A stretch of DNA of 64,000 bases from Paraescarpia echinospica (lineage: Eukaryota; Annelida; Polychaeta; Sabellida; Siboglinidae): the NCBI GenBank assembly GCA_020002185.1, contig CM034543.1, positions 11,960,746 through 12,024,745 on the forward strand, given 5' to 3'. A program made the position numbers and the translations under genes. Each line of letters starts with the position of its first letter. Positions within the stretch are counted from its first letter, which is position 1. Shown here piece after piece: positions 42,510-54,420 of the stretch. Under the pieces are notes generated by a model. That model ran no database searches, was not told the DNA's origin, and was given only the letters and a program-made list of their open reading frames with translations.

Positions 42510-45116
42510 AGATAATAATAATAATAATATATTTTATTTAATATAGCGCCAGATCCAATTATAAATTGTTCGTGGCGCTTTACAACATGTAGAACCCAGA
42601 TAGAGGTATTAATGATGGCTAAATAAGCATGCATTTTCTAAAAGAAAATTTAAATATTAGTAAAATCCGAAAAAATACAGTAATTAAATAAATATATTAA
42701 AATAATGATCATAGCTACAGTTCTATGTAGAAATAAGACATTGTCAATTCATTTAACTGAACTAATGTACATGTAAGTATAAAATAAATATATAAATAGG
42801 TTAATTAATACATAAGAGATATAAAACAAATCAATGCAGAGAGTAAACTATGCCACATTGGACAAGAACGAGAGTCTAAAAAAATGAGTCTTTAAGCGTG
42901 CCTTGAAAGTAGAGAGACAATCAGACGTTTTAATGTCATTAGGCAAAGTGTTCCACAAAGTCGCTGCGGCGACCGCAAACGAATTGTCCCCAGCTTTGAC
43001 ATGAGTCCGCAGGACCGTTAACATGTTATTGTTGGTAGAGCGCAGGGCTCTTGTTGGTTTGTATGGGCATACAAGGTCACATAAATATTTCGGGGCATCG
43101 CCATGCACAGCTTTATATGTAAACACTAATAGCTTAAAGTCGATTCTGTGTGCAACAGGCAACCAGTGAAGAATGCACAACAGAGGCATGGCGCTGTCAC
43201 TCCGTGGGCGGCGTAGGATCAACCTAGCAGCAGAGTTGTGCATTCTCTGCAGTCGAGCGATGTTGTTGACAGAAGTGCCGTATAGAAGTGAATTGCAGTA
43301 ATCAAGCCTTGATGTAATAATGGCGTTGACGACACGTTCCTTTGTCGACGTTGGGAGATAACGACTCATCTGGTTAATATGGCGCAGGTGAAATGAGCAC
43401 ACACTGACGATGCTTGAAACTTGCTTCTTAAAATCGAGGTGGCGATCCATAACGACACCAAGGTTACGAACACATCTTGAGGCAGTAATCGTAACATCTC
43501 CTACGCGTATCACACTGCCGTCAATAAGCGCAGCGGCACTCTTTGGCACTACGGGAAGATATTCCGTTTTATTGTTGTTCATGCACATGTAGTTTGATGT
43601 CATCCACTGATTGACAATATCTAGACACTCCTCCATACGTCGCCGAGTAGCAGCCAACGCAGTCGCAGTGAGGTCAAAATGCCAGTACAATTGCAGATCA
43701 TCCGCATAATGATGAAAACAAAGTCCATGCGCTCTAATTATGTCGCCAATGGGTTGTACGTACAACGAGAATAACAAAGGACCCAGCACTGAACCCTGTG
43801 GGACACCCGATGTCACACAAGTTGTATTCGATGACGCATCACGAATGACCAGACGCTGGGTCCAGCTCTGCAGATAGGATTGCAGCCAGCCAAGCGCCTT
43901 GCCAACAATGCCGTAACGCAACCGAAGGCGCTGGATCATTATCTTGTGATTGATTGTGTCAAAGGCCGCACTAAAGTCAATAAGAACTAGTGCCGTGCCT
44001 TGTCTATTGTCTATAGCGGCTTTCATGGCATTTGTTACACACAATAGTGCGGTTTCAGTTGAATGATTCTTCCGGTAGGCTGATTGGAAACAGTCTTCCA
44101 TTCGCTGATCGGAAATATGAGAGATGATCCTTCGCGCAATAACTTTCTCTATGACTTTTGACAGATGGCTTAGGTTGCTGACTGGACGGTAGTTGTTGAG
44201 TATGTCCTTGTTGAGTGATTGTTTCTTGAGCAATGGCCGGACAATTGCGTGCTTAAGCAGCACAGGCATGACTGCCTCCTCGAGTGAAGCGTTTACAATT
44301 TGTATGATGATAGGCACGATACTGTCCATGTTGTCATTTAGTTGCTTAGTTGGTAGTGGATCAAGTGAGCATGTCTTATTCGTAGTGCCAAGAATATTAG
44401 TGATTTCGGCTGTAGTAGTTGGCTCGAACACTTGAATTGGGTCAGTAAAACAACGTGTCTCGTCCTCTGTCGGGTCAACGGCAATGCGGTAGTGCAAGTT
44501 AATCAATAATTTCTCAATCTTTTCTTGGAAGAAACGTGAGAATTTATCACATCCTTCCTTCACTGAGCAGAATTCAGGAAGTTGCATGTTGTGTACGTCG
44601 AGTGATCTCAGAATGCGAAACATGTTCTTGTTATTAGCGTTCTGTAATTGTCCGCGATAATACTCGGTTTTCTTACTGGCTATCATTGTAGTGCAGTCGT
44701 CGCGAGCGGCGACGTATAATTGGCGGTGTATTTCGAGTTTTGTTCTTCTCCACAGATTCTCCCACGTTCGCCTCTTCTCTCTTGCTTCGTCGACCTCAGC
44801 GTCATACCACGGATGCGGCGAGTTGCTCCTGACGTGTACGTAGCGCCAAGGAGCGTGCTTGTCTAAGCAGTTAGTGAGACAGGTGTTGTAGTCCGATGCT
44901 AAGACCTCCGCTTGCTGACGTTCAGCGTGGGCACACATGCCAGAACATACAGATTTAACGTCATCATTAAACACTGTAGCATCCATGATGCGGAAGTTGC
45001 GCTTGGCAATTACTGAAGTTTCAGCTGACGGTTTCAACACAGTTAATGCCAGTTCTATGCGATAGTGGTCCGATATGGAGTCTGAATAAACAACAACAGA
45101 AGATACTAAGTTATCT
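42510..45116 (-). mobile_element. L2/CR1-like family B copy 2 (5' truncated, RT frame intact)
   Basis: Minus-strand element with a 3' hairpin and (ATT)n tail at 42,512-42,590, about 260 bp of 3' UTR, and a long open frame. It is 5'-truncated inside the endonuclease. It is inserted in an RTE element: AAGAGA occurs at both edges (42,504-42,509 and 45,117-45,122), a plausible short target duplication. Confidence 0.88.
42848..45116 (-). CDS. Family B reverse transcriptase (open, lacks the endonuclease)
   Basis: Open from the truncation point to TAG/TAA at 42,848: 730 residues from the first ATG. Order: end of endonuclease (SISDHYRIELALTVLKP), linker (CLDKHAPWRYVHVRSNSPHP), RT blocks (IVRPLLKKQSLNKDILNNYR, YRKNHSTETALLCV, VLIDFSAAFDTINHKIM, TSGVPQGSVLGPLLFSLY, HHYADDLQLYWHFD) and C-terminal blocks (ARLQRMHNSAARLILRRP, LHWLPVAHRIDFKLLVF, ATLWNTLPNDIKTS). 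All RT catalytic residues are present. Without the nuclease and 5' UTR it cannot retrotranspose by itself. This is the longest intact frame in the window and so one of the younger insertions. Confidence 0.88.
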
Positions 45117-46495
45117 AAGAGATACTATGTTATGACTGAGATATTCTCCGTCTATCCTCAAGCCTCTGATTTCCCAGGTCAGTCTTCGGAATATGCTTTC
45201 GAGTGTTCCCGTAAACTGCTTGGGCGATATGGTGTCAACCTGTCGTACTCCATTCTTGATGTTGATCTTGTTGCTCTTTTTGTGTAGGTGGACTGTCACC
45301 GAGCTGTTGGTGTATATGTCTATCATGAGTTCAATGTCCGCGTCTTCTATCCCCTGTTCTTGAAGAGAGGTCAGTATTGTTTGAGTTTGTACCGAGTCGA
45401 AAGCCTTCTCGTAAGTCTACGAAAGCGAGGCAGAGCGGGATATTATATTCTCGGCACTTCTCTTTCAATTGGCTTACGACGTGTATGTGGTCTATCGTTG
45501 ATTACCCGCTTCAGAATCCTGTTTGCTCTCGTGGTTGGTTTTCGTCGAGTGTCTTCTACAGCCTATTCGTTACTATCTTTGTGAATAATTTGTAGGTGTT
45601 TTGATAACGGTCGCCGTTACCCACCATTTCTCGTCGTCTCTTCGTCATTGCTTTCACACATTCACGATATTCTCCTGTTTACATGCCTGTTGATTACTCT
45701 GGCTACACATGTCGCATTTAGTTGGATCATCTCAGTGATGTTTTTGCTCATGGTGTCGATATCGTCTACTTTTGGTAGTGTGGTATCTACACTTGGTGGT
45801 CTCTTGTTTATTAACTTCTTCCTTTCAATCTTGACATCCAGTTTGATGTTGCTCATTACCAATTTGTGCTCACTTCCGATGTTGACTTGGTTGATGACAG
45901 TTACGTCAGTGACCATGCCTGTTTGTCACGATATAGTCAATGTCGTTCTTTCTCTCGCTGCTTTCTTCTGGCACACGGTATTCATGATTTTGTACATTCT
46001 TGATGTAGCCCATTTTTCAAAGGTGTCGCCACTTTCGTATCTCACACCTAGCCCAAATTTGCATTTTGCCGCTTCCTGAATGTTTTTTTCGTTTCCCTAC
46101 TTGTGCATTAAAGTATCCCATCACTATCGTGTAATGGGTTGGCTTTTCTAAGGTATCATCCACGTCGTTGTAGAAGTTGTTTTTGTCTTCTTCTGAGTAT
46201 GATGTTATTGATGCATGTATTTGTACTATCTTCTGTTTGTAGCGCTTTGTTGTACATAGGACAAGTTCTGCTACTCTGGGGCTGATGCTGTTAACACTCA
46301 CTAAATTGTCTTTCCAGTTCTTATTTATGATAAATTCTATGCCTGCTTGGCCGTTGTTCGCCGTTGATTGGTATAGTAGGTGGCCGCTGTACTCAGCTAG
46401 TACAATATAAGTACATAGGCTTCGGAACCGGGGATTGGGGCTGGATACGTATATAGGTCTAGCCTCCCAATATTTCGGCAACGTGTGCAATTAGA
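45117..46495 (-). pseudogene. RTE-type LINE copy 1, 5' part (endonuclease and RT fingers)
   Basis: Minus strand: SVNSISPRVAELVLCTTKRY and HYTIVMGYFNAQVGKRKKHS (46,320-46,090; the catalytic GDFN reads GYFN), a decayed middle, then DIYTNSSVTVHLHKKSNKIN and VRQVDTISPKQFTGTLESIF, DGEYLSH (45,330-45,140). The order and spacing fit RTE. It is 5'-truncated near 46,495 and continues, after the family B insertion, at 42,509. Confidence 0.78.
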
Positions 46496-46859
46496 GGGTT
46501 TGATGAGCCTCAATGGTACACATGAACGGGGCCTTTGATGAGCTTCAGAGGGTGCAGTTGGAGGTTTTTTTTGTAAACCACAACAGGTGCCAATATGTTT
46601 TTAGCACTAGAGCATACACTACATGTTATATCGATGATGCGCTGGCTTTTTATAAGCACTGTAAAACATTTTGCGAATACTTCTTCACCCTTCCATTCGT
46701 TTTAGCAACATTTCAAATACGCTATTTATCTCCATTCAACCGATAACTCATTTCATGTAATTTCCTGTCATCCGAAAGCGGTGCGCGCTGAACCAGCCCT
46801 TTCCCATTGTCCCATTGTGATTCGCAACTTTACAGACTGATTGAGCACTTTGCGTGCAA
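46496..46859. other. No gene recognised
   Basis: Short unique interval between the RTE copy and a hydrolase-like fragment. Confidence 0.5.
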
Positions 46860-47150
46860 AAGAGCGCCGTGGTGACTGGCCCCTGTGGTTCGCTGTTATG
46901 CGAAGTCCCTACATAAGATTCATACTGAACGATGAACTGAATCGGTTGGCGATCAGTTTCGATAACATTTATGTATGCAATCACAGAGGGTTCGCTACAA
47001 GATGGAAAGATTATTTGCGACCCGATGGTGTTCATCTGAATCAGAGGAGGATGCTGCTCTATTTAAAAAAATATACGGTGTGTCGTACGAAAGTATGCGC
47101 TGAAATAAAAATAAAAATAAACACGGGAATGCGAAGTTGTGGTGCTGCCC
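46860..47150 (+). pseudogene. SGNH-hydrolase-like fragment, probably from a retroelement ORF
   Basis: Plus strand: ILNDELNRLAISFDNIYVCN then HRGFATRWKDYLRPDGVHLN and QRRMLLYLKK. 'L.PDGVHLN..G' is the C-terminal Asp-x-x-His block of SGNH hydrolases, as used in esterase-bearing retroelement ORFs. The upstream Ser and Gly blocks are not visible. The 141-residue open frame then runs on into unrelated sequence and the family B 3' UTR. It differs from the family A esterase. A host hydrolase scrap is possible. Confidence 0.5.
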
Positions 47151-47230
47151 TCAGTGCCGCTACTGTTGACCACCCCACACTTCCACAAAAAGCTACGCTA
47201 CTGGGAGGCGTCGATCAGTTAAGTTCGTTA

Positions 47231-47757
47231 TTTTATACCTACATGTACATTAGTTCAGTTAAATGAATTGACAATGTCTTATTTCTACATAGAACTGTAG
47301 CTATGATCATTATTTTAGTATATTTATTTAATTACTTGTATTTTACTAATATTAATTTTTTAAAGAATTTCTTTTAGAAAATGCAAGTTTATTTAGCCAT
47401 CATTATTACCTCTATCTGGGTTCTACATGTTGTAAAGCGCCACGAACAATTTATAATTGGATCTGGCGCTATATTAAATAAAATATTATTATTATTATTA
47501 TAAGGGAAAGAAGTTCAGTGGATGGCTAAAAAACAAAACGAGAATAGCAACTTGGATTGTCCGCAGCATGGCGGCTGGAAAAATGGACAATGTTATAGAA
47601 AAAGCGAAACAAAACAATATAAGAGTCCTAGGAATAGCAGAACACAGATGTTCGGGACAAGGTCATTTTACACTACACGCTGGAGGAAAATTCATATACT
47701 CCGGACAAGCAAAAGCAGGACAAGGAGGCGTAGCAATATATATGAGTAAACAAATAT
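47231..47757 (+). mobile_element. Composite fragment: family B 3' end joined to RTE 5' end (copy 1)
   Basis: Positions 47,231-47,500 are the family B 3' UTR with hairpin (47,436-47,470) and (ATT)n. Then AAGGGAAAGAAGTTCAGTGG starts the RTE head, with WNVR-type start and MAAGKMDNVIEKAKQNNIRV, GIAEHRCSGQGHFTLHAGGK, ending at AAACAAATA (47,757). The whole block is nearly identical to 54,140-54,672, including the junction. It has no downstream RTE sequence, so it is 3' truncated. Confidence 0.85.
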
Positions 47758-48884
47758 GAGATGAGTCGACATCCGGCCGCACGGAGTGAGAAGTGTACCT
47801 ATTTAAAATCATCGAGTCTAGTTATCAAGGTGTGTCGATGTTTATCGCACCTAACCACACCCAGTACATGCCAATGGCTTCTGTGGACAGCACTTGGGTA
47901 GTTATGATGTAAGATAAGTTAATGTGTACACACATTACCTTATCTCATTTGAAATAATGTGCACACATGACCCGATGATCATTTCGTGAACAGATGTCAT
48001 TATCTAGGTCACGTGCATGGTATATTTAAATTCAGGTTTCCACAACGTGTTTGGCAGGAAGCGGCAGAATTGTGTTTAGAAAAAGGGACTCTCAATCGAG
48101 ATAACCCGGGTTACAATATCCGCGATGTTTTATTTCGAAACTTGGGCAATTTCGTGCAATCTACCTCACTTCAGTTCATTTCTGGCGTCATGCGTTTTTC
48201 TTTTCGAAGTTATCAAAGATACACAGGGCTATATGTTGTAATATTTCCCAGAATAACAACAGTACCTTTTATTTTGTGCAAGCTGCACGATTCGTCGCAA
48301 CCAAAATAACTGTGTACTCTTCGTTATTTGCCTTCATTTATTGTTTGATTTAGTCCAGTGCGTAGGTAGCGCTTGTTCATTTTATATTTTCATGTGCATA
48401 CGTATCCGTATATTATGGCAGTAAAATTCAACAAATGTTTGCATTGATGCATGTAACGTTTTAATAATCATGGCAATATTCTTAGGCATCAGTGTTATCT
48501 ATACTGATTTCTATCATAAAATGTCTTTCTCACTTGGCTCTCTGTTGGTCTATATAACGAACACACAAACCCACGCACGCACGCACGCTCACCCGTGACA
48601 GCGTGCGTCAGCCAGTGTGTGCGTGCTTGCGTTAGTGCTGATGAGAATGGTTGCGTGCGTGCGCGTGCGCGCGCGCGCGGTGTTTGCGTAAATACGTACC
48701 ACAGAGAGGGCGTGCATGCGTAAGAGAAAGTGTGTATGTGTGCGTGTGCGCGCGTGCGCGCGTGCATGCGTGTGTGTATTAATGGTCTGGGGCAGGACGT
48801 GCGTTAAACGCGCAATATTGCCTTAGTTTAATAAACAACCTCAGCTAGACAGGTGAACACTTCCTTCCCTTTGCAGGACCTGGC
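47758..48884. other. No gene; GCGT/CA-type simple repeats
   Basis: Unique sequence followed by a CACGCACG/GTGCGCGCG-rich tract at about 48,560-48,780. An open frame at 47,986-48,309 has no recognisable domain. Confidence 0.5.
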
Positions 48885-49300
48885 TATGGGTGGATGTTTC
48901 GCGGTCGTAGATTAACGTGGCAACGGTCGCGGGATATCCCTGCTATCAGTTGCCGGGAAGATCATTGCCAAAGTCTTGCTTAACCGACTACAACTACTAT
49001 TGGAGAGCATCTAACGAAAATGCGTTTTCCGACTCATACTTTGCACTGCAGACATGAATTCCGCTGCTCGTAAAGTGCAGGAGAATGTTATGAATAAAGA
49101 CCTGAATATTACTTTGTTGTTATCGATCTAACCACCAATGTATGTGGTTACGTGAGCAGAGAAGCCTTGCCCGTTTTCGATGATCTCCTAAACGTGTCTG
49201 TGTTAATGGAGAAATACACAAGAGTATGAAAGTGCATGTCTTACTTTTTGGTGATCAATTGGAACCCTTCACCATCAACACGTATGTAAAACAAGGTTGT
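48885..49300 (+). pseudogene. Decayed LINE RT fragment
   Basis: In shifting plus-strand frames: NRRGISLLSVAGKIIAKVLL-like text (48,925-48,985), NRLQLLLESI, then NSAARKVQENVMNKDLNITL (49,060-49,118) followed by a broken FIDLTKAFD block and SREALPVFDDLL. The combination 'GI.LLS..GKI.AK.LLNRL' plus 'ARQ.QEK......L...F.DL' is an RT fingers/palm signature. Many frameshifts. Confidence 0.6.
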
Positions 49301-49689
49301 GAAAGTAGTGTGACATATATTTCATTCAGCGAACGTCCGCTCATTTACCTCGGTAGGCAAATTAGTAGGGGTTGTATAATACTAGGCTAATACCAGCCCT
49401 GGCACCAGAGTATGATTCCGGATATCGGAACATACAAAATACCTTTAAGAAGGAGTGATGTCAAACAGGTGGACAGCTTTGTAACATAGGTCTAGGTGAG
49501 GATGGAAAGGTACTCAACGACGTACCAACGAAAGTATATATATAGACTAAGAGATGATATGACAAATGTGTTTATTGGTTACACTGGACACATCATTATC
49601 CAAACATGCTAAACAAATAACATTATTCCTAGGTTGCACCCGACAAGTTGCTGCTGCATCGTTTTCCAATTTTCTCTGATGCTCTATTT
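49301..49689. other. No gene recognised
   Basis: Unique DNA between two LINE fragments. Confidence 0.45.
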
Positions 49690-50215
49690 CGACAGCTCTT
49701 CTTGTTTCTTCTTGTATACTATAACTTTAGGGCAATGGAGGCTGTGCACAGACGTGCTGCCAGGTATGTTATCAACAACTATATCTGGAACAAAAGTGTA
49801 ACAAAGATGGTGGAAGACCTTGGATGACCACAACTTCAGACAAGACGCAAACAAGCCAGACTGAAACTACTAACCAATGGAATAAACGGAAAAATTGAGC
49901 TAAACATTGCCACCAATCTACCAGCTCCCACACAATACCAGAGGAAACTAGAACAAATACACACAACCATAGTCCCAACTAAATTACACGCTGAATTTGT
50001 CTGGCCACGCACATGTAGACAGCGGAACGAAACTCCCTGTCCCTTATTGAATTACAATGTAAATGTCCTAGTTACTCCATTGCCTGTGAAAGGGCTTGAC
50101 ACGCCTTCCTTGAGGAGTCACCCAGTACTAGGTACTTAATATCAGGTCAGGAGCATGCCCAAATAGGAGCAACACCACTGGCCGAAGGAATCCTTCGGGA
50201 CGTTGTGCCAATATT
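49690..50215 (+). pseudogene. LINE C-terminal fragment
   Basis: Plus strand: EAVHRRAARYVINNYIW, KSVTKMVEDLG then TGA, QLQTRRKQARLKLLTNGING, TNLPAPTQYQRKLEQ, and near 50,165 an in-frame remnant of the usual end (EFQARLA...). 'Q.RAARFV.N.Y....SVT.ML..LGW..L..RR..ARL' is the C-terminal block of CR1/L2-like LINE proteins. It is a 5'-truncated dead copy. Confidence 0.65.
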
Positions 50216-51345
50216 TCAATAGAAACAGAAATAGCAAACACAGAATAACTATATATGTAAACCTATACATTGCTCCCGCTCTCCATCTTGCATTCTCCAC
50301 CGCGGTTCTCATGACTCCCATCATAGCTGTGGACGTCATCTTTTCCTGTGTTCTTTGTGTTGTCCCGCTTCTGCTCTCTTTGTTTTTTTTTTCTGTATCC
50401 ATCCTTGCCAAGTGGTCTGACCATCTCGATCGGCTTCTCAATAATCCATGACGTTTTATAATACTATTACATGTTTAGGTTATAAAGATACAAGGGCATG
50501 TGTTACATATATAACTAAAATTTGTAGTGCAACTCAGATGATTCCTAAGAAACTTCCACTAAGTTACCCACGTATCTCTTCGGTTGTTTGTGCTGGCACG
50601 TTACTGGAGCTGTGGCGATGGCATGTTGTTCCAGCCATTCCATCAATAGACATGCAAAGACCGGTGACACCTCTCACCCCATCACATTTGTGTTCGTAAA
50701 TCGTAACCCTGAACCTGAAATACGTGGTTGAAATAATGAACATAAAAAACTTCATTATTTAATCGATATTAGGGTTCGTGCGTTTTATCAATTAAGCGTC
50801 CTCTTGTAGTCTTGGTTATAGTATATGTCTCGTTGATAGGGGTGTTGGTGAAGAGAGGTATACAAACTAAATCGTGTGATAGGAACATGTTATCATATTG
50901 TCATATCACGACAGATCCTATTTCATTAGCGAAGTGTTTCAGTTCGTGATGTGATGTGTGGTTTGTATTACGTGCAGTAAGTACACACGCATTTAAATTA
51001 CTAAATTTCTAATCCGCAAAAGCAGTTTAGTGGAAATGCATGTTGCTGTACGAGTAGAGTGTACACAAACAATAACTGAAATAACATCAAAAATACACGC
51101 GTTTCGTCGACCAATTTATGTTAGATCATTACAATATGTCGTGTCTATTGTGTTTAGTACAGTTCATGATTACATGAAGTTGACGAATTTGCTATAGAAG
51201 GAGCCAATTGGTAACCAATGTAATTGTTGCAACACAGGAGTATTGCTTTCATGAGTATGCCAAGCGAAGCGGATTGCTCTGGTTTTTTTTAACGCATTGC
51301 AAACACTACATTGTTAAGAATACAGTGCATTTAGAAATTCATCTA
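50216..51345. other. No gene recognised
   Basis: The minus strand at 50,441-50,260 hints at a LINE tail (SRWSDHLARMD, ENARWRAGAMYR), too weak to call. The rest is unique AT-rich DNA. Confidence 0.4.
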
Positions 51346-51615
51346 CTGCCTTCACGTCATTAAAAGCTGTATTCAAGTTTTTCTAGGTAACGTAATCAGC
51401 ACCTCTTTCACTGTCACCTGCGAACCGAAGCCAGACTGAATAGTGTAGTTTTTCTCGTGACTGCGTCCCGGGGGCCGTGGTGCCAAGTGTTCAACTACAG
51501 CCTTCACGTCATTAAAAGCTGTATTCAAGATTTTCTAGGTAAAGTAATCAGCACCTCTTTCACTGTCACCTTTGAACCCAAGCCACACTTAATAGTGTTG
51601 GTTTCTCTGGGTGAA
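51346..51615. repeat. Tandem duplication, about 150-bp unit
   Basis: CACGTCATTAAAAGCTGTAT followed by TTTTCTAGGTAA.GTAATCAG, CACCTCTTTCACTGTCACCT and AATAGTGT occurs at 51,353-51,460 and again at 51,505-51,612, with only a few differences. No coding frame is kept. Confidence 0.9.
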
Positions 51616-51699
51616 TGTGTGCTGTAGTCCGTAAACTGACGCAGCGTCCGATTTATGGCAGGGTAAACGGGGCGGTTGCCTTTGGGCCCCCGCGATTTT

Positions 51700-51885
51700 A
51701 TTTTAAGGGAGCCTTCACAAAACGCTTTTGGGGTAATTTCGTTGGGTCGACACGTCATTATAGTCCAGTAGAAACTGACGATGACCCGGACATTTTCGTT
51801 AAAAAGCAAATTTTTTAATATGACCAGTAGGGTTTCCTGAACTTCCAAAAAACAACCCAACCAAAATCAACCCTGGGGAACTTTG
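51700..51885 (-). repeat. Interspersed repeat R2, copy 1
   Basis: Reverse-complement partner of 62,505-62,640: GTTCCCCAGGGTTGATTTT, TTCAGGAAACC/ACT and CCGGGT occur in the same order. Element type unknown; no TIR or tRNA head found. Confidence 0.75.
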
Positions 51886-52209
51886 TTTTATCCCAATTCT
51901 TGTTTTGGGTGTTTCGGTCCAATTTCGAAGTAACACTTTTTGTTCGCATTTGTTAATCATATTTTATCAGTTTTATTTATTGGTCAATACGTTTGTAATG
52001 ATATGTATACTGTTCTATCATGCAACACATTAATGATAGAGTTTAATTGATCAGTTAAGTAATTAACCGATTAATTAATTAATTAGTAATATATTTTTAT
52101 ATAGCACGCCGCCCCAACGTTGTTCTCGGTCTTAATTAACATCTTAACTAAGATCACATGAATGTCACTTATACCCCAAACAATGAATGGTATAGCATTC
52201 AAACTTGAA

Positions 52210-53690
52210 TATAAGTAGAGTAGATCATAAATGTCCTACCTGTAATCTTCTAATAAATCATTTGTTAAACGTCACCAGCATTGTCTTCGTCGTCACTGTC
52301 GGGTAGCTATACAAGAGTTGGGCCGTTTGCGCACTGTCCTTGACATTTGCAGTAGACGCTACAAGCAAGATGCTTCTTTGAGCAGTTGCAAGACACACCA
52401 AGTTAATTTGGCGCTTGCAAGAGCAACGTATCTCTTGTAAAAGATGTCCGGGTGCTGGTTCTTTGTCTGTGATGACGGGCACTACTGAGTTTGCATCACA
52501 GTGGAAGCCATACTTCTTTCTGTCCAATACCGTCTTCAGATTAACCCAAGTAGAAACATATAGGTGCATTCTGAGTGACTGGAAGTAGCATGCCCGACTT
52601 GTCGGCGGCCTTCTTTCAATGGTGACATACTTTGATGAAATTGTGAGCATGTATCGTAGGTCATCGAGACTTACATTTGAGTTGCTTTTGGTGTAAAGCG
52701 AAACCATATGCCGCTCCCCAGTTGTTGCAATGTCGGCGCTCGATGCAGTGTTACTGCCGAATATGGCAACGGATGTGCTCAGCTCTGTTGAAGATCCTAG
52801 AACTTTCATGTGTTTGACTTTGCCAATACCGTAGATAGCTGACGTTGTGTCACAGCCAGACGTAGCATGTGCAAATGGCAAGCACTTAAACATCTTCTTT
52901 CTGAGAGCATGTTGACCAGCGCTGATACTGATTAGTCTTTGCTTGGTTTGAATGTAAATAGTGGACTTCTCGTGGGCATGGTAAAGCAGGAATACCATCA
53001 GGTCTGTATCATCACAACGGACACATACGTTCTCGTGGAATTCTGCAACTTGTAGGGTACACTTCGCAATTGTAGTATCCTAATTTCCTTCCTCGCCAGC
53101 AAGACGCACCTCGATACCTTATTTCAGCAGGTAAGTAGAGATAGGATTTATGAGTTGCTTTTTGTTGTGCTTGTTTGAAAGAAAAACTACGTTTGTTTGA
53201 AGGCACTGGAGTGTTACGTCCAACCAACACACCAGCGGAAAGGATTTTGCCCAATTTACGTCGCTTCTGTTCGGGTTCCTTGGTCGTGAGCACTTCATAG
53301 CTGTCTAACACTACAAACCAACCAGGCCATATTGTATGCTGCCAAGTGTAGAACATACATCACATAAGATGTACACACTTTACGGAAATCTTTGGTCAGA
53401 GTATCTGATGCAGAACGGCACATCCATCCACAACTGTGGTTTTGACGTCAATTTCATCATTGTAGACAACATGGGGATCAAGGGTGACGATGTATGAAGC
53501 TAATTTAGACTTCACTGGCCTGAGCATTGTGCCATTGTTGTGGAATAAAGCTGGGGCTATGGCTGCTAACTCATGTGAGAAGACACTGCGATCTGGTGGT
53601 CCAGAAGTATATGCCCTGGCAGTAATCTCAGGTACAGCTCCGTCGACGACATGCGCACTTCTTTTCCATCTTTCAGTTAGACAATTTTAC
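52210..53690 (-). pseudogene. Frameshifted 'DDTD / GCDTTS / CXC' multidomain protein gene
   Basis: Minus strand, reading down from about 53,660. First part: PPDRSVFSHELAAIAPALFH and VVDGCAVLHQIL. Second part (53,085 on): DTTIAKCTLQVAEFHENVCV then DDTDLMVFLLYHAHEK, FAHATSGCDTTSAIYGIGKV, SLRMHLYVSTWVN, GFHCDANSVVPVITDKEPAP and LLQEIRCSCKR. After a frameshift the +1 frame gives SCNCSKKHLACSVYCKCQGQ then CAN, and an acidic DSDDED tail. The acidic DDTD block suggests a PIN/XPG-like nuclease core, and the Cys array looks like a tesmin/TSO1 CXC domain. This arrangement recurs as multicopy genes in invertebrates, possibly transposon-linked. At least two frameshifts and one stop disable it. Confidence 0.6.
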
Positions 53691-53772
53691 TAATAACTAC
53701 GAATTATGGGTAATAAGTTTAACAACAGTTGCTAACTTTACTTTATATAATTACTCAAACAAAGATTTAGGA

Positions 53773-54420
53773 TTGCCTGTAGCACACAGAATCGACTTTA
53801 AGCTATTAATGTTTACATATAAAGCTGTGCATGGCGATGCCCCGAAATATTTATGCGACCTTGCATGCCCATACAAACCAACAAGAGCCCTGCGCTCTAC
53901 CAACAATAACATGTTAACGGTCCTGCGGACTCATGTCAAAGCTGGGGACAGTTCGTTTGCGGTCGCCGCGGCGACTTTGTGGAACACTTTGCCTAATTAC
54001 ATTAAAACGTCTGATTGTCTCTCTACTTTCAAGGCACGCTTAAAGACTCATTTTTTTAGACTCGTTCTTTTCCAATGTGGTATAGTTTAGTCTCTGCATT
54101 GATTTGTTTTATATCTCTTATGTATTAATTAACCTATTTATTTTATACCTACATGTACATTAGTTCAGTAAAATGAATTGACAATGTCTTATTTCTACAT
54201 AGAACTGTAGCTATGATCATTATTTTAGTATATTTATTTAATTACTTGTATTTTACTAATATGAATTTTTTAAAGAATTTCTTTTAGAAAATGCAAATTT
54301 ATTTAGCCATCATTATTACCTCTATCTGGGTTCTACATGTTGTAAAGCGCCACGAACAATTTATAATTGGATCTGGCGCTATATTAAATAAAATATTATT
54401 ATTATTATTATTATTATAAG
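53773..54420 (+). mobile_element. L2/CR1-like family B copy 3 (3' end only)
   Basis: 5'-truncated copy: LPVAHRIDFKLLMFTYKAVH opens at 53,773, then YKPTRALRSTNNNMLTVL, ATLWNTLPNYIKTS and LKTHFFRLVLF, stop at 54,088. The 3' UTR, hairpin (54,346-54,380) and (ATT)n tail follow. It is very close to copy 2. An RTE head abuts its tail directly. Confidence 0.88.

Noticed and set aside
47986..48309. 107-residue plus-strand open frame
   Set aside because: No motif recognised and no splice or promoter support.
50142..50441. Minus-strand frame with SRWSDHLARMD and ENARWRAGAM
   Set aside because: Resembles a LINE tail, but the similarity is too short and low-complexity to call.
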